Assembly: GCF_000003815.2 (NCBI RefSeq)
Contig: NC_049979.1
Span: 9,632,267 to 9,696,266, forward strand
Direction: 5' to 3'
DNA from: Branchiostoma floridae
Lineage: Eukaryota; Chordata; Leptocardii; Amphioxiformes; Branchiostomatidae
Length of the DNA stretch: 64,000 nucleotides
Shown here in pieces: positions 15,501-25,900 of the stretch (the first letter of the stretch is position 1; every line of letters starts with the position of its first letter). Below the pieces are notes generated by a model. That model searched no databases, was not told the DNA's origin, and saw nothing but the letters and a program-made list of their open reading frames with translations. Position numbers and translations under genes: made by a program.

Positions 15501-16668
15501 AGTAAATGATTGGATTGTCAACATTGTGACCTGTGTAAGTTACTAGTAGTTAAAGGTGTACATAACCAAGTATAAGTTATGCAGATGTAAAAGTCATTTG
15601 CTTAATCAGAATACTGTGAATGCATTCAAGTTCGCGGGATTTAATTTCGCGGTAGCGGGAAAAGGGACTTTTCGCGGTGGTCGTAAGTTCGTGCAAGGAC
15701 AATATATAAGTATTATAACGTCCTTGATTCGTGGTAGCACCATGTACTACAGTAGCATCGAGCATCTTACTCAGTTACTGCAGCATACCTGGAAAAACAT
15801 TAAACCACCATGAAATTTTCTGCATTTACAGTATTTCATGGAGATATGAGGTCTCAGACCCTCTTACAATAGGGGACACTGTTCTGAGTGTTTCTATAAA
15901 TAAAGTCATATTTCATCATGATGACACTGATTTCTGGGCAGGTCTAGTTAGTGCTGAGGGTGGAGACATAATGATGTATCATAAGATCAATAAATGTAAT
16001 GTATAATTAAATCGAAAGATCAATAAATGTGATGTACAATCGTGACAAGATTAGTCTCCAGTGTGTTTATATACCATGTAAAGTAATAAGTGCTTACCCA
16101 GATAATAGCATATCCATCTTTTTCTAACCTCATTCATATCAAGGGCACGACAAAAAGAGGTCATCTGACTAATTAAGAGATGTGAGTGTAAAATCATCAC
16201 GTAACGTTACATGTAACGTTAAATTATCAACAAATAATGTTAATATTATGGGAACAAAGTACATTACAAAGGTAACGTTACTATTCCATGAAAATGTCTT
16301 CTCAAGAAAATATGTTAAAAGTTAACCTCCTTGGTAAAATCAAATATCTTGGTCTAAAACCACAGTGTATTTTGTGAAAATAATTTTCCTCGCATGTGAA
16401 TTTTCCCAAGACTTACCCATGGTCTCTTCCAGACGATATTTCTAGGCAATTTGCCCGCGTGAGACGGAAAGAGTGAGCTGGCAACAGGGGGGAACTCTGG
16501 ATCGACCCAAAGTTCTCCTTTCCGCAGACATTCCGCCTTGATGGTGTTGTAGTCCTGTCTCTCCCAGAACGGGGCGTTTGCGCGCGGTTTCTGGCCCAGG
16601 GGTCTCCTCGCCACGGGCGGCCGGCGGACACAGATGTCGTTGAAGTTCTTCCGACGTTTGTACGACAT
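552..16668 (-). CDS. Classical calpain (calcium-activated cysteine protease), C-terminus off window
   Basis: Cytosolic calcium-dependent thiol protease that makes limited cuts in its substrates. Exons seen (minus strand, in order): 16417-16668 or 13435-13587 (alternative first exons), 10139-10208, 9401-9505, 8954-9104, 8269-8437, 7089-7169, 6652-6737, 6077-6172, 5543-5715, 4757-4929, 4269-4372, 3907-4014, 3490-3532, 3090-3134, 2401-2481, 1857-1914, 1383-1450, 907-975, 552-630. All have GT-AG borders and the phases join. The catalytic triad is complete: Cys in GDCWFLAA (9401-9505), His in GHAYSITG (7089-7169), Asn in RVRNPWG (6652-6737). DGEFW follows, then the C2-like domain, a short acidic/lysine linker (small exons 3490-2401) and EF-hands ([12 protein letters not shown] in 552-630). 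About 670 codons are present; the family is about 700-720, so only the last EF-hands lie before base 1. The gene sits directly downstream of GANAB in the same direction. I cannot assign a vertebrate CAPN number, since amphioxus calpains predate the vertebrate split. Confidence 0.93.
2670..2800. mobile_element. Short foldback MITE in calpain intron
   Basis: A 131-bp palindromic element. Its ends TACAGTAGAAGCC...TTAATTGC (2670-2692) and the reverse complement (2778-2800) pair over 23 bases with one mismatch. It carries internal GTGCAATT-like repeats and no ORF. Confidence 0.7.
4493..4587. repeat. Inverted repeat related to a dispersed family
   Basis: Arms of about 35 bases face each other (TTTCAGATAGCATCCACTA near 4500 and TAGTGGATACTATCTGAAA near 4562). 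A related segment is at about 5840-5925 (GTAGTGGATGCTATCTAAAA; GAAGCTATCTGAAACGTC). Both lie in calpain introns; this looks like a small foldback repeat. Confidence 0.5.
5020..5215 (-). mobile_element. tRNA-derived SINE-like repeat
   Basis: On the minus strand there is a good Pol III B box (GGTTCAATCC, near 5160) after a degenerate A-box region. Fragments of the same family recur at about 5315-5385 and 20890-20960 (TTTCTGTAGCA... motifs). No tRNA gene can be folded from it, so it is a SINE remnant in a calpain intron. Confidence 0.45.
7520..7920. mobile_element. SINE-like element with nested insertion
   Basis: The left half (about 7520-7576) resembles a tRNA A-box region (TGGCCAAGTGACTAAGAGC). 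The right half (about 7840-7920) contains a B-box-like GAGTTCCAACCCC. Between them is an insert (about 7600-7835) that recurs at 11226-11460 with matching CACGTGTGA-type and GATATGCCT segments. The insert edges carry similar TTGCAT(A/T)AGGTAA words, perhaps a target duplication. Confidence 0.4.
11226..12400. repeat. Repeat-rich calpain intron segment
   Basis: Begins with a second copy of the 7600-7835 insert, continues with several AATTATGCAAATTAG / ATTTGCATAATT units (11570-11980), and closes near 12340-12405 with a GATAGATAGATACAAACGC...CTTCTTGGCGAAGGTAA end typical of a dispersed repeat family. Similar ATTATGCAAAT units recur at 52980-53590. No coding. Confidence 0.45.
13435..13587 (-). 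CDS. Calpain proximal alternative first coding exon (51 codons)
   Basis: ATG at 13587 starts [20 protein letters not shown], then LWSDPEFPP and FEWKRPH. It is clearly homologous to the distal first exon (IKAECL, G.LW.DPEFPP, KRP) and ends in the same phase 0 before a GTGGGT donor. It has no pyrimidine-rich acceptor just upstream, so it is best read as a separate first exon with its own promoter inside intron 1, not as an internal exon. The product would lack the basic leader. The donor is weaker than that of the distal exon. Confidence 0.75.
14885..15480. repeat. Dispersed amphioxus-type repeat, copy 1
   Basis: TGTCTGTCTG run, then a segment (about 14960-15330) with a TGCAGCAGAACTTC...TTTGTATCTTTG...GGACATGC core. 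The same core recurs near 52810-52870, so this is an interspersed repeat in intron 1 of the calpain gene. Function unknown; no ORF of note. Confidence 0.5.
15612..15833. mobile_element. GCG-rich MITE family, copy 1
   Basis: Starts TACTGTGAATGCATTCAAG and ends CTGCATTTACAGTA, with TTCGCGG..TTTAATTTCGCGGTAGC and AAAGGGACTTTTCGCGGTGG inside. Two better-preserved copies lie in GANAB introns (21301-21511, 25773-25983). The middle of this copy has diverged or been replaced. Confidence 0.7.
16417..16668 (-). CDS. Calpain distal alternative first coding exon (84 codons)
   Basis: ATG at 16668 opens [16 protein letters not shown], a basic Pro/Arg-rich leader. Next come [20 protein letters not shown] and a close IVWKRPW; the exon ends in phase 0 at TGG before the donor GTAAGT (16411-16416). 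The next shared exon begins EITDNPELF, which rebuilds the calpain start of the protease core (KRPxEI). The leader is about 33 residues longer than that of the proximal exon. The donor is strong, so this is the likelier constitutive start. Promoter evidence was not seen directly. Confidence 0.82.
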
Positions 16669-18411
16669 CCAGGGACTAGTAGGTTATCTAGGGTGAAGGA
16701 AAAATATAACCTGGTCGCTATAGGGCGACATGGACGGACAGTGGGCGACTACTCTATGTGGGGACTAAGGTACACACACACACACCTGATAGCGGTCCCG
16801 CTACAGCATGGCGGAAACGGAAGTGGACCAGTCCATAAACTGTTGGGGATCCCTAAACTTAACACTTTGAAACTATGAGACAAAACATTGTATGGTATCG
16901 AAATTTCTGTATCATTGTTCATGCACAAACGTAAATTGCATTGTGTAAAATGTATGTCAAATACATCAGTGATTAGTTTCTGCTAACCTGGAGACGAAAT
17001 CTTTTACAGTACACCCCCGTCACAATTTGGTACATGCCCCAGGTAATGGTTTGTTTACATGATATCTGATCTATGTAACAGGTGGGTGGAAAGGTGTGTC
17101 CACCACCGAGGCATGGTTGTAACGATACATAGGCATAGTGCAAACATGGGAGGGGCCGTGTTTTCTAAGAATGTTTGCAAAATGGAATACTATAATAAAC
17201 TTCCTGTGCGTATCACTTTTAGTCACCTTAAAATTATTTGGGCTGACGTTATGTTAATCGATTTTGACAAGAGGGAATGAAACTGTGCACTTGGCAGCCA
17301 GTATTGAACATTTGCAAAATGTTCATTTGTATTACAAGTAATGGAAATCCATAAAAGTAAACATGCTAGCAACATATCCAAACTAAACTCAAAGTCAAGT
17401 GCAACATTTAAAAGAGAATCCCCTACCCTGTTAACATAACTATCAAACTCAGAGGATGCTGTGAGGCTAGTAAGACAAGTGCTGTCCTTGAAGAGACTAT
17501 TTGGCTTAAGACATGTTGCCACTGATTGTGCCTTGTCATTTTTAGAATGTGAGTAACAGTAGTGTCATTGTGGACATTGAGCTAAATAAACCTTAGTAGT
17601 TGCATACCATGTCTCCACTGTATTCAGACATATGTTTTGGTTCCCCTTGTCACAAAAGCTCTAAACAGAACCAATGAACAGGAACTGCAGTGTGCTTCAC
17701 ATAACATTGACTCCAATCTTTTGAGAAGCTTGGCTTTATACGCTGCTGAACAAAGAACTTCTGCTTTCTTTCCAATGATCCATGATTCTTAATTAAGCAT
17801 GTTTCCAACTTTTATCATGTCCATTAGTTACCAAAACATTGTCCTTTTGAGTTAAGTTAGTTCAATTACCAAATATGAGGTACACCATTGCCATCAAACA
17901 CAATGCTCTGTTGGCTAAAGAGTTGAATTCAAATGTGTTTGAAAACATGTGCAGCTCTTCTAACTACATGTTGACGTTGTGACTTACTGTATGTCAGTAA
18001 TCATTGGTTATTGTCCAGTCTGTTTACTTAACAAACAAACAGGCACTGGACTGTTGTTTCATATCAAACACTTGAACCAGCTGTAAAAAACACACATACA
18101 TCTGGCCCTGTCATTTAGATAGTTGAAATGTGTGTGTTTGATATCCTGTAAAGTGAAGGAAATGCCTCTATAATATTGAACAATTATGGGAGGCATGCAT
18201 CGTGCTGAGGATCTTTTTGCCGCCAGAGCAAACACAAACCATTCTCTAGCAGTACACAAAGCTATTCCTTTAAATTGCAATGAACCTCCTTTTAGATGTT
18301 GCCTATTGTCATGAGCACATTATAGAATTAATGGTCTTTGTAGCCACTACAATGCAATAGAGGCACAAATCATGCAACAAAGGAATTCCAACTATGGACA
18401 ACAGAGATAAA
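16669..18411. other. Intergenic region upstream of calpain
   Basis: Contains the presumed calpain distal promoter. A CA run lies near 16770-16788, and CpG-containing sequence around 16560-16740 fits a promoter edge. No coding exon was found on either strand between the calpain start and the GANAB 3-prime end. Confidence 0.6.
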
Positions 18412-18417
18412 TTTATT
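18412..18417 (-). terminator. Candidate GANAB poly(A) signal (AATAAA)
   Basis: TTTATT on the plus strand, i.e. AATAAA on the gene strand. It is the first canonical hexamer I found after the GANAB stop, giving a 3-prime UTR of about 1.5 kb (18.4-19.94 kb) with no other coding signal. Upstream variants could also be used. Confidence 0.5.
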
Positions 18418-19944
18418 TGCCTTTTACATGCAAGCAAGAAGTAACACATCATTGCTGATAACAAAGGTCAAAGTAGAGAAGGGCAAAATGATATGACTGC
18501 CTGTACAACCTTTCTTGCTTGCACAAAAAAACACAATTTATACCAAGATTAAGTACATGAATAAACACAGTGCTCAAGTAGTGTTTGACTGTTGTTTATA
18601 CACATGTAACCGTTATAACAAAATGCAATGTAACATAATGTTGTAGAAGAGGAAAAGCTTACTATCACCCTGTCCAATCAAGTCAGCAGTACATCATTAA
18701 CAAGTTGATTGGCAAAAGGTTGACAATTATCTAACAAATTCAGGTGATCATTTCAAGTACTCTTTATGTCACTTAACTGGCCAATGGAGACATCATGCAT
18801 GTTCTGTGCATGTAAAAAATGCATTTTGACTAGCAAACATTGTCACTTGCTGCACAGAAGACACAAATTGATAGAGAAATTCTACATTTAGACTAATATA
18901 CCATAACACAATACATGCATTATACTGTTGTGCTATCTATTCAGTGTCTTGTGTTTTCATATCTATATTGAAAAACTTACCTTTTAAAGAGGACCCATCC
19001 TTGCACTGTACAGTATCCCACCCTTATAAAAATGGCATGCAGTAATGACTGTTGTGAATGCAGAGAAAGGCAAATCCCAATAGTAATAAACAAAGTTTGA
19101 AAAATACATACACAGGTGTTTTCTTTTCCCTACCTACTTCAAAAACTATTCACCATTAATAATCATATACAACTCTGTATACCCATTGATAAGCTAACAT
19201 TATATCTTTATGATATTCCTTGATTACAATAATAAAGTAAATTGTGAAGGATGTGCCAAGCAGTTGTAACTATTTTTTTCCTGTTTTTGCTATGTCTATA
19301 GAAATCCCTTCATACAGACTGTCCAATAAGCCAGGGAAGGTAGCATTTCCTTAGAAAGTACACAATGGCAGTCTAAAAGCTGATGTGATGGTCCTTCATC
19401 ATCATGTGGCCAAAATAACCTGACTAAACAATTAGGTTTGCAATCCAAGAAAAAGACCTTTTCAGCTATATACTCAAATTTGAATGCAGATATATGTAAC
19501 TTGGCACAGGCTTCATCTGGAATGAACAACACTACATCACTTGAGTTACAGTAACAAAGGACCAAACACCTGAGACTGTCAATACATCCAAGTTTGCTAT
19601 GTATACTCATTATCTATTTACCATAGACATGTTAGGAGTAGCCTTGAATATGGAAATTTAGATGACAAGGCATAATCTTTTGCTGTTTAAGATTTTTCTT
19701 AATAGAATCAAGATTTGGGTACATCTGATTCAACCAATCTCTTGCAGGCAGCAAGTGTACATAATAATCTAACCACCATATAACCCCCTTGCTTACATAA
19801 CATGTCATGTGGAGAAGTCCATCTTTTCAGTACACAAGGACAAGACAAGAACTGGGCTCTCTCTATGGACTTGTCATCGTCTATTGCCACACATATAAGG
19901 TCAATGCCCCCCTCCCCTGTCCCCCCATGTAGCAGCATGGCAGG

Positions 19945-22900
19945 TTATTGCAGGGTGATGCTCCAGTTCTGTGCCACGTTGACGGCTGGTTTCCTGATAA
20001 CCAGAGTCTGCGTGTCAGGAGTGTAGCGGAACTCCAGGTTCTTCTTGTCTATCACTGCACAAAGGAAAACAGATTTTGTATGTTACATGATAATGTACAG
20101 TATGTATCCCACCAGTTGGTCTGTGTAAAATATATACGAATCATGTCTGTACCAGTCACATTGGGTTACTTTTTTGGTCGATCTGTCAAGAAATCAGATG
20201 GACTAGACCTTTAAGCCTGTTACACAGTCAACAAATGGTCAGAGACTTGGGTGTACTTTTAATCTAAAATTAAGAGATTATGATTTAGAATGCATTACTG
20301 CCAAAAATGTAAATTTCAGCTTGCAGACTCGTCAGCTGATTGATTTTTCTTGCCACAGTTGTAGACCCTGTTAACTTTTCTAGTTTTCTCGTTCATTGCT
20401 CAGTCATCAACTAAATATAGAAAAGAGAGCCCACTTACTGATATCTCTGATGCCATCTATAGTGACTGTAGTTGGAGCCTTTGGCAGGCCTATAATGATG
20501 ATCCTTTCTACCCAGGACTTGGTGTCAAACTCCCCATTCATGTCCATAGTCCTGCATTGGAAATGGTCACATCATAAGGGCACAATGCGAAAAAGCTCAG
20601 AGACATTTCCCAGAAAAACAAATCAGAAAGCAAGAAAAGCTTGAAAGCACAAGAAAACATCTTTATTCCCCATTTGGGCTTGAATTTTCCATGTCTTACC
20701 TTGATATAAGTTTGTTGTTTTCAAAAAGGTAGTTCTTGTGCAGGAACCTGTTGTTGTCTCGGTACTTGAAGCTGTGACCATCATCTACAAATAGCTCACC
20801 AGTCGCAGTTCCCTGCACAGGACAATTCAAGGAAAAATACCATAAATGGTTAAAGTGAACGTTCCCATCTTGTGCCTAGAGGCACATGGGGCAGCACTTT
20901 TCCTTGCTGTTTCTGTAGCAAGACTTGAGGGCTTTGAGGAATGATTGCTAACCCTAGGCCAAATCACAAATGCAAAAGCTTTTGTTCTGAATCTGATCCT
21001 GCAAATACTTTTGTTTTAACTCTTATCTAAAAGTGTGGTCAAGTAGATCAACAAACAAGGGATAAATGCCAGCAAAGAAACCCTTGTATACTGCCCAGAA
21101 TTACAAATAGAACTCTGAAGTACATGTAAAAGTGGGGGACAGGTTATCATACCTGCTTGTCCAGTGCTATAGTAAAGGTGTAGGGATCTCGGTTGGTGAG
21201 AGAGGAGGCCCGCCGGATGCGTTCCTTCCTGGGGACAATAGTGCCACCTCTCTGGAACACTGGAATCTGCAAAAAACACAAGTGATACAGAAACACATAT
21301 TACTGTAAATGCATTTAAGTTCGCAGGGATTTAATTTCGTGGTAGCTGGAAAAGGGACTTTTTGCGGTGGATTTAAGTTTGCGGTTACACCATAGACTGC
21401 AGTCTAATACCATAATAGGAAAATATTCGGGTGGTTTTAAGTTCGCGGTGAAGTGGTCACTGCGAAAACCGCGAAAATTAATCCACTGCGAACATTTCTG
21501 CATTTACAGTACCTCTTACTGTAACTTCTGCTTTAAATGGCTATGCTGTATTGGCATGGCAACTTGAGATATCAATGATTCCAATGATGAGGTTTTTAAA
21601 AAGGCTAGATTCTTACCTTTGTCAGGGTGACTGGAATGTACTCAGTTGACCCACCGTTGTATTTCTTATAGGTATCGACATCATACCACACCTAAAACAG
21701 TGGAAGAGGCTTCGGTTCAATGAAACACATAAAGACATTTCCACCAGCACAATGAAAGAAAGCAAGATTCTTTCATATCATTTCTCAATTTTTGTCATGG
21801 ACAACAGAACAAAACATTTATTCATCAAGTTAATCTGCATAGTTTGACTGATATACACGACATACATTAGTAATCAGTAATGCTAAAAAGAGCGCCACCT
21901 ACGTACATGTCATGTCTACTGACATTTCTTCATGTCAAGTGTATCTCCCACCCAAAAAAATGCATCATCTTAAAACATCTCCAATCCAATGTTCCTCAGT
22001 GTAATGTGCTCCTACATGTTAAACTGTGCACGGTGCGGGTTTTGCACTAGAGATCACTGAGTCTCAAATACACTATTTTTCAAAGTGACCGATACATGTA
22101 CATGTACATGTAAAGGTATGGTGGATGCATATTAATTGTAAATATTATGGTTACCTGTCCCTCCCCTGGGAGATGGACCTGTACACCACTAGCCCCAGCA
22201 TCAGTCACAGGGTGAGCCAGTAGAGCATTACCTGCAGCAGGACAAACAGCAACAGGCTTATTTCACATCAATGAATATATGAAAGACCTATCCATATTGA
22301 CGTCTTTTTGCTTTGCTTTTGACTAGAATTTAAAGGTGCCGTCTGAAAATCTATACAAAAAGACTATTTGAAAAAAAGCCACTTCTCCCCACCCCAGAAC
22401 ATTTTACTAATAAGTACCCAGTAAATAAAAGCATTACAGCAGATGCGCAGTTTGACATGCAATATGGTGTCCTTCTGTGATCATAAGGTACTTTTATGGC
22501 GTTTGCTGCATATATTTTATTTACTTAAAGTGTGTGCAGTTAGTCCAGTGTAGAAACTTTGGTATAATGGTAACACTACCTATCATGTACTCATCCTCTG
22601 TTGCAAAAGTGCTGGTATCCTCAGGAAACTCCACCCACAGGGGTCTGAAGAGTAGAAAGATTTTCTTTGTAAGCACAACTTCTGTCAGTTCTGAGGAATA
22701 TTTTGAAGACAGTACATGACTGGAACAAAGAGAACTTACAAATTTCTAGATATCTAATGAAACAAAAACTTGTCTATATGCAAAAGGCCTAATGTATGAC
22801 AATTTGCACTAGAGCTTGTCTTTTATATAAGAACCAACTTTATGTAGAGCATGTCATGTCAGATGTGCACAATCTCTGAAAGGGCCAATTTAACATATTA

Positions 22901-25900
22901 AGACAGTATGTCTGGACTGAAATGGCAGGCATTGTGTCCTGTATCAAGATGAGACAAATTATCCAGTACAGCTTTGAGAGAAACAAATATTTGTATCACA
23001 TGTAACTATCAATTTTTAAGAGCTGATTGCAATTTGGATATGGAAGTGTCTAACCTCATGATGGGCATGCCGTGGGTGGCTGCCTGGTAGAACAGAGTGT
23101 ACCAGTACGGCAGCAGCGCGTAGCGAGCACGGATGGCCTCCCGGATCCCGTTCATGGTCTCCTTGTCAAACAGCCAGGGTTCGCGGCGACGGGTGTCCAG
23201 ATGGGCGTGGGCACGGAAGAAAGGTTGGTACGCAGCAGCCTGGCAGGACACATTAACATGGCAACAACTTAGTGTGAATTTAGTTGTACTCTGCAGACCA
23301 GATCTGTTAATATGTGTCTGCTTTGCCATTTCAGTTATAGCATGTGTATAGGACTTCAGGATGAAAGGCAATTACTTAAGTTAAGGTATGAATATCTTGA
23401 GGAAGGCAAGATATAAAATTGACAAAATAATTACTGCAGTTTTATACCGTTCTCTTTCTTCTATATGTAGGAAGTGATTTGTCTATACCAATCACTATGA
23501 CCACCACTGTACAAAAGAATCATTGGTAGAAAAATAGACTAATTTTCAGCTGAAATGTTACCCTTAACTAGTATTCTGTACTATATAAAGAACACAACAT
23601 CATTACCACAAACAACACATTCCTACCTGATACCATCTCAACAGAAGCTCTGGGTCTGGATTCTTGAAGAACCCTCCCACATCAGCTGTAAGTAGACAGA
23701 GAGAATCTTTAATGTAATTAATCTGCTTAGAATGTTTGGGGTGACACACTCACTCACCCATTCAATAATTCAAAATGCCCTGTAGTTTTCACAATCAGTC
23801 TTAAGCTTTCTTATCACTCTCACTCACTCACTCACTCACCCACCCACTCACTCACTCACTCACTCACTCACTCACTCACTCACTCACTCACTCACTCACT
23901 CACTCACTCACTCACTCACTCACTCACTCACTCACTCACTCACTCACAACTGACAGAACTGTACTGACCTCCCACAAATGACTGTCCTGTGACACTGAGA
24001 GACAGCAGCATGGGGATACTGATCTGCAGGTGGCCCCACTCAGCTGTGTTGTCACCTGTCCACACAGCACCTGGGAAAACATTGCAATACAAATTGCAGA
24101 TTTATCATTATCTACTCTTTTTGTGTCTTCAGCAGTGGAAAGATCTTGCATGTGTAATCAGTAATCAGTCGTTCTTAAACTTGATCCACAGAATATTGCT
24201 TCTTGCAGGTTGTCTAAGCTCTCTGAGTTGCTGTCTTAAGAGCAACTAATTCTCTGTGTTTGATAAACTTTTAAAGAAGACTCATCTGTTTTGGTAGAAT
24301 CCATAGTTGCAATTCATGGTGAATGTCTTCCTTGTGTTGGAACAAAGCACAAGCTTTGTAACTAAAGTCCTCTGTGACTGAGCTGTGTTCAGCATGCTAA
24401 GCAGGTTTGTACAGTGTCATCCTTTATGGTATTCAATATCTGCAAACTCCAAGGCAGTAGAACATGTTCAAAAACTAATTTCACTTGAGCACATTAAATC
24501 ACAAACTAACTTTTAAAATGTCTTGATTTCTGAATTTTTTTTTCTTATCAGAAAAAGAATGACAGTGAACCATATTACACAAATTGAATTTATATAATCT
24601 TACCATATCTATGGTATCCAGCAAAGAAGGCTCTTGACAGGACGAAAGGCCTCTCCTTGTTATTTGACCGTTGCATCAAGCCAAGGTAGGTTGACTTTGG
24701 CTGGGAAAAGGACCAAAAGTATTACCTTTAGACACAATAAGTTTTAAATCAGGCACAAGGACGTTCAAGCAAACACAAATCAACATATTTGATGGTTGAT
24801 ACTAAAAGAGAACAGAAGGCACAGTAAATCTTTATATGCTTGCAGTGGTTTTATTTCTACTCTTTTTCAACAATACACAAAAATGAGTCCTACCAGGTAC
24901 ATGCCGAAGATATTGTGGACATCCCTGTGTTCCCAGCCGCCATAGTGCACAGCATCCTTGTGCATGGTGACCTCAGGACCATTGAACACTGAAGGCTCAT
25001 TCATGTCATTCCAGATGAACAAGTTCTTTGTAGAGCCCTAATAAGAAAGAAAGAAATTAATTAGACGATGCTGAATCTTTCAATTAGGAAACTGCTACTA
25101 TAGTGCTAGCCATAGATAGCCATATACCCTTTTACACAGAAATCTGGTTGGCCAACATTAGCAATACTATTGAACTTTAGAATAGGATAGAAAATGAGAA
25201 AGAGTTTTTTGTCTGTTTCTTCAGGGAAATGCTAGTTCACCTTGGAACAAGTACTAGGTACTTTCCCCTAGACACCTGATGTGATGAAATATAAAGATTG
25301 TAAATCCTTAGAAACTACTATCAATAAAAATTTGGTTTTTACATGGATAGTAAAAAGTATTTTCCCCCTATTTCGCCCTGGCAAGGCCAATTCAAATAAT
25401 TGTTAAACCAATTGTTACCAAATCAAAACTATAAAGATAAAAGAGAACACTGCAAGTACTAAATCTGTGTAACACAAACTCTATTGCCCAGGGCTGCAAC
25501 AGGCTGCTCACCACCGGCAATGTTGGACTGGCTGCTTTAAGCACAACTTAATCAGGCTATGCACATATTGAAACTCTCCTCACCTCAAATGTTCCCAGTT
25601 CAAACCTGCTGGCCCACCAGCTGCGGACAGTAGGGTTGATGAAGTCCAGGTAGCTGGAGGAGCCTGGGAAATCAAACAAAGGGAGTCAAAATGTTACCTA
25701 CTGACCACCATAAACTTCCAGTTGCTACATTGCCTTTTTGATACTAACAGACAAAAATAAACCACCCAAGACTACTGTAAATGCATTCAAGTTTGCGGGC
25801 ATTTAATTTCGTGGTAGCGAGTAAAAGGACTTTTCGCGGTGGATTTAAGTTTGCGGTAACACCACAGACTGCAGTCTAATACCATAATAGAAAAATGTTC

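Noticed and set aside
19296-19610. Minus-strand frame of 104 residues
   Set aside because: Lies in the presumed GANAB 3-prime UTR with no homology.
23817-23946. CRISPR-like or satellite array
   Set aside because: Unit is four bases with no spacers; it is a simple microsatellite in a eukaryotic intron.
23936-24249. Open frames around the ACTC repeat
   Set aside because: They overlap a GANAB exon in other frames; the repeat is intronic and no exon border fits.
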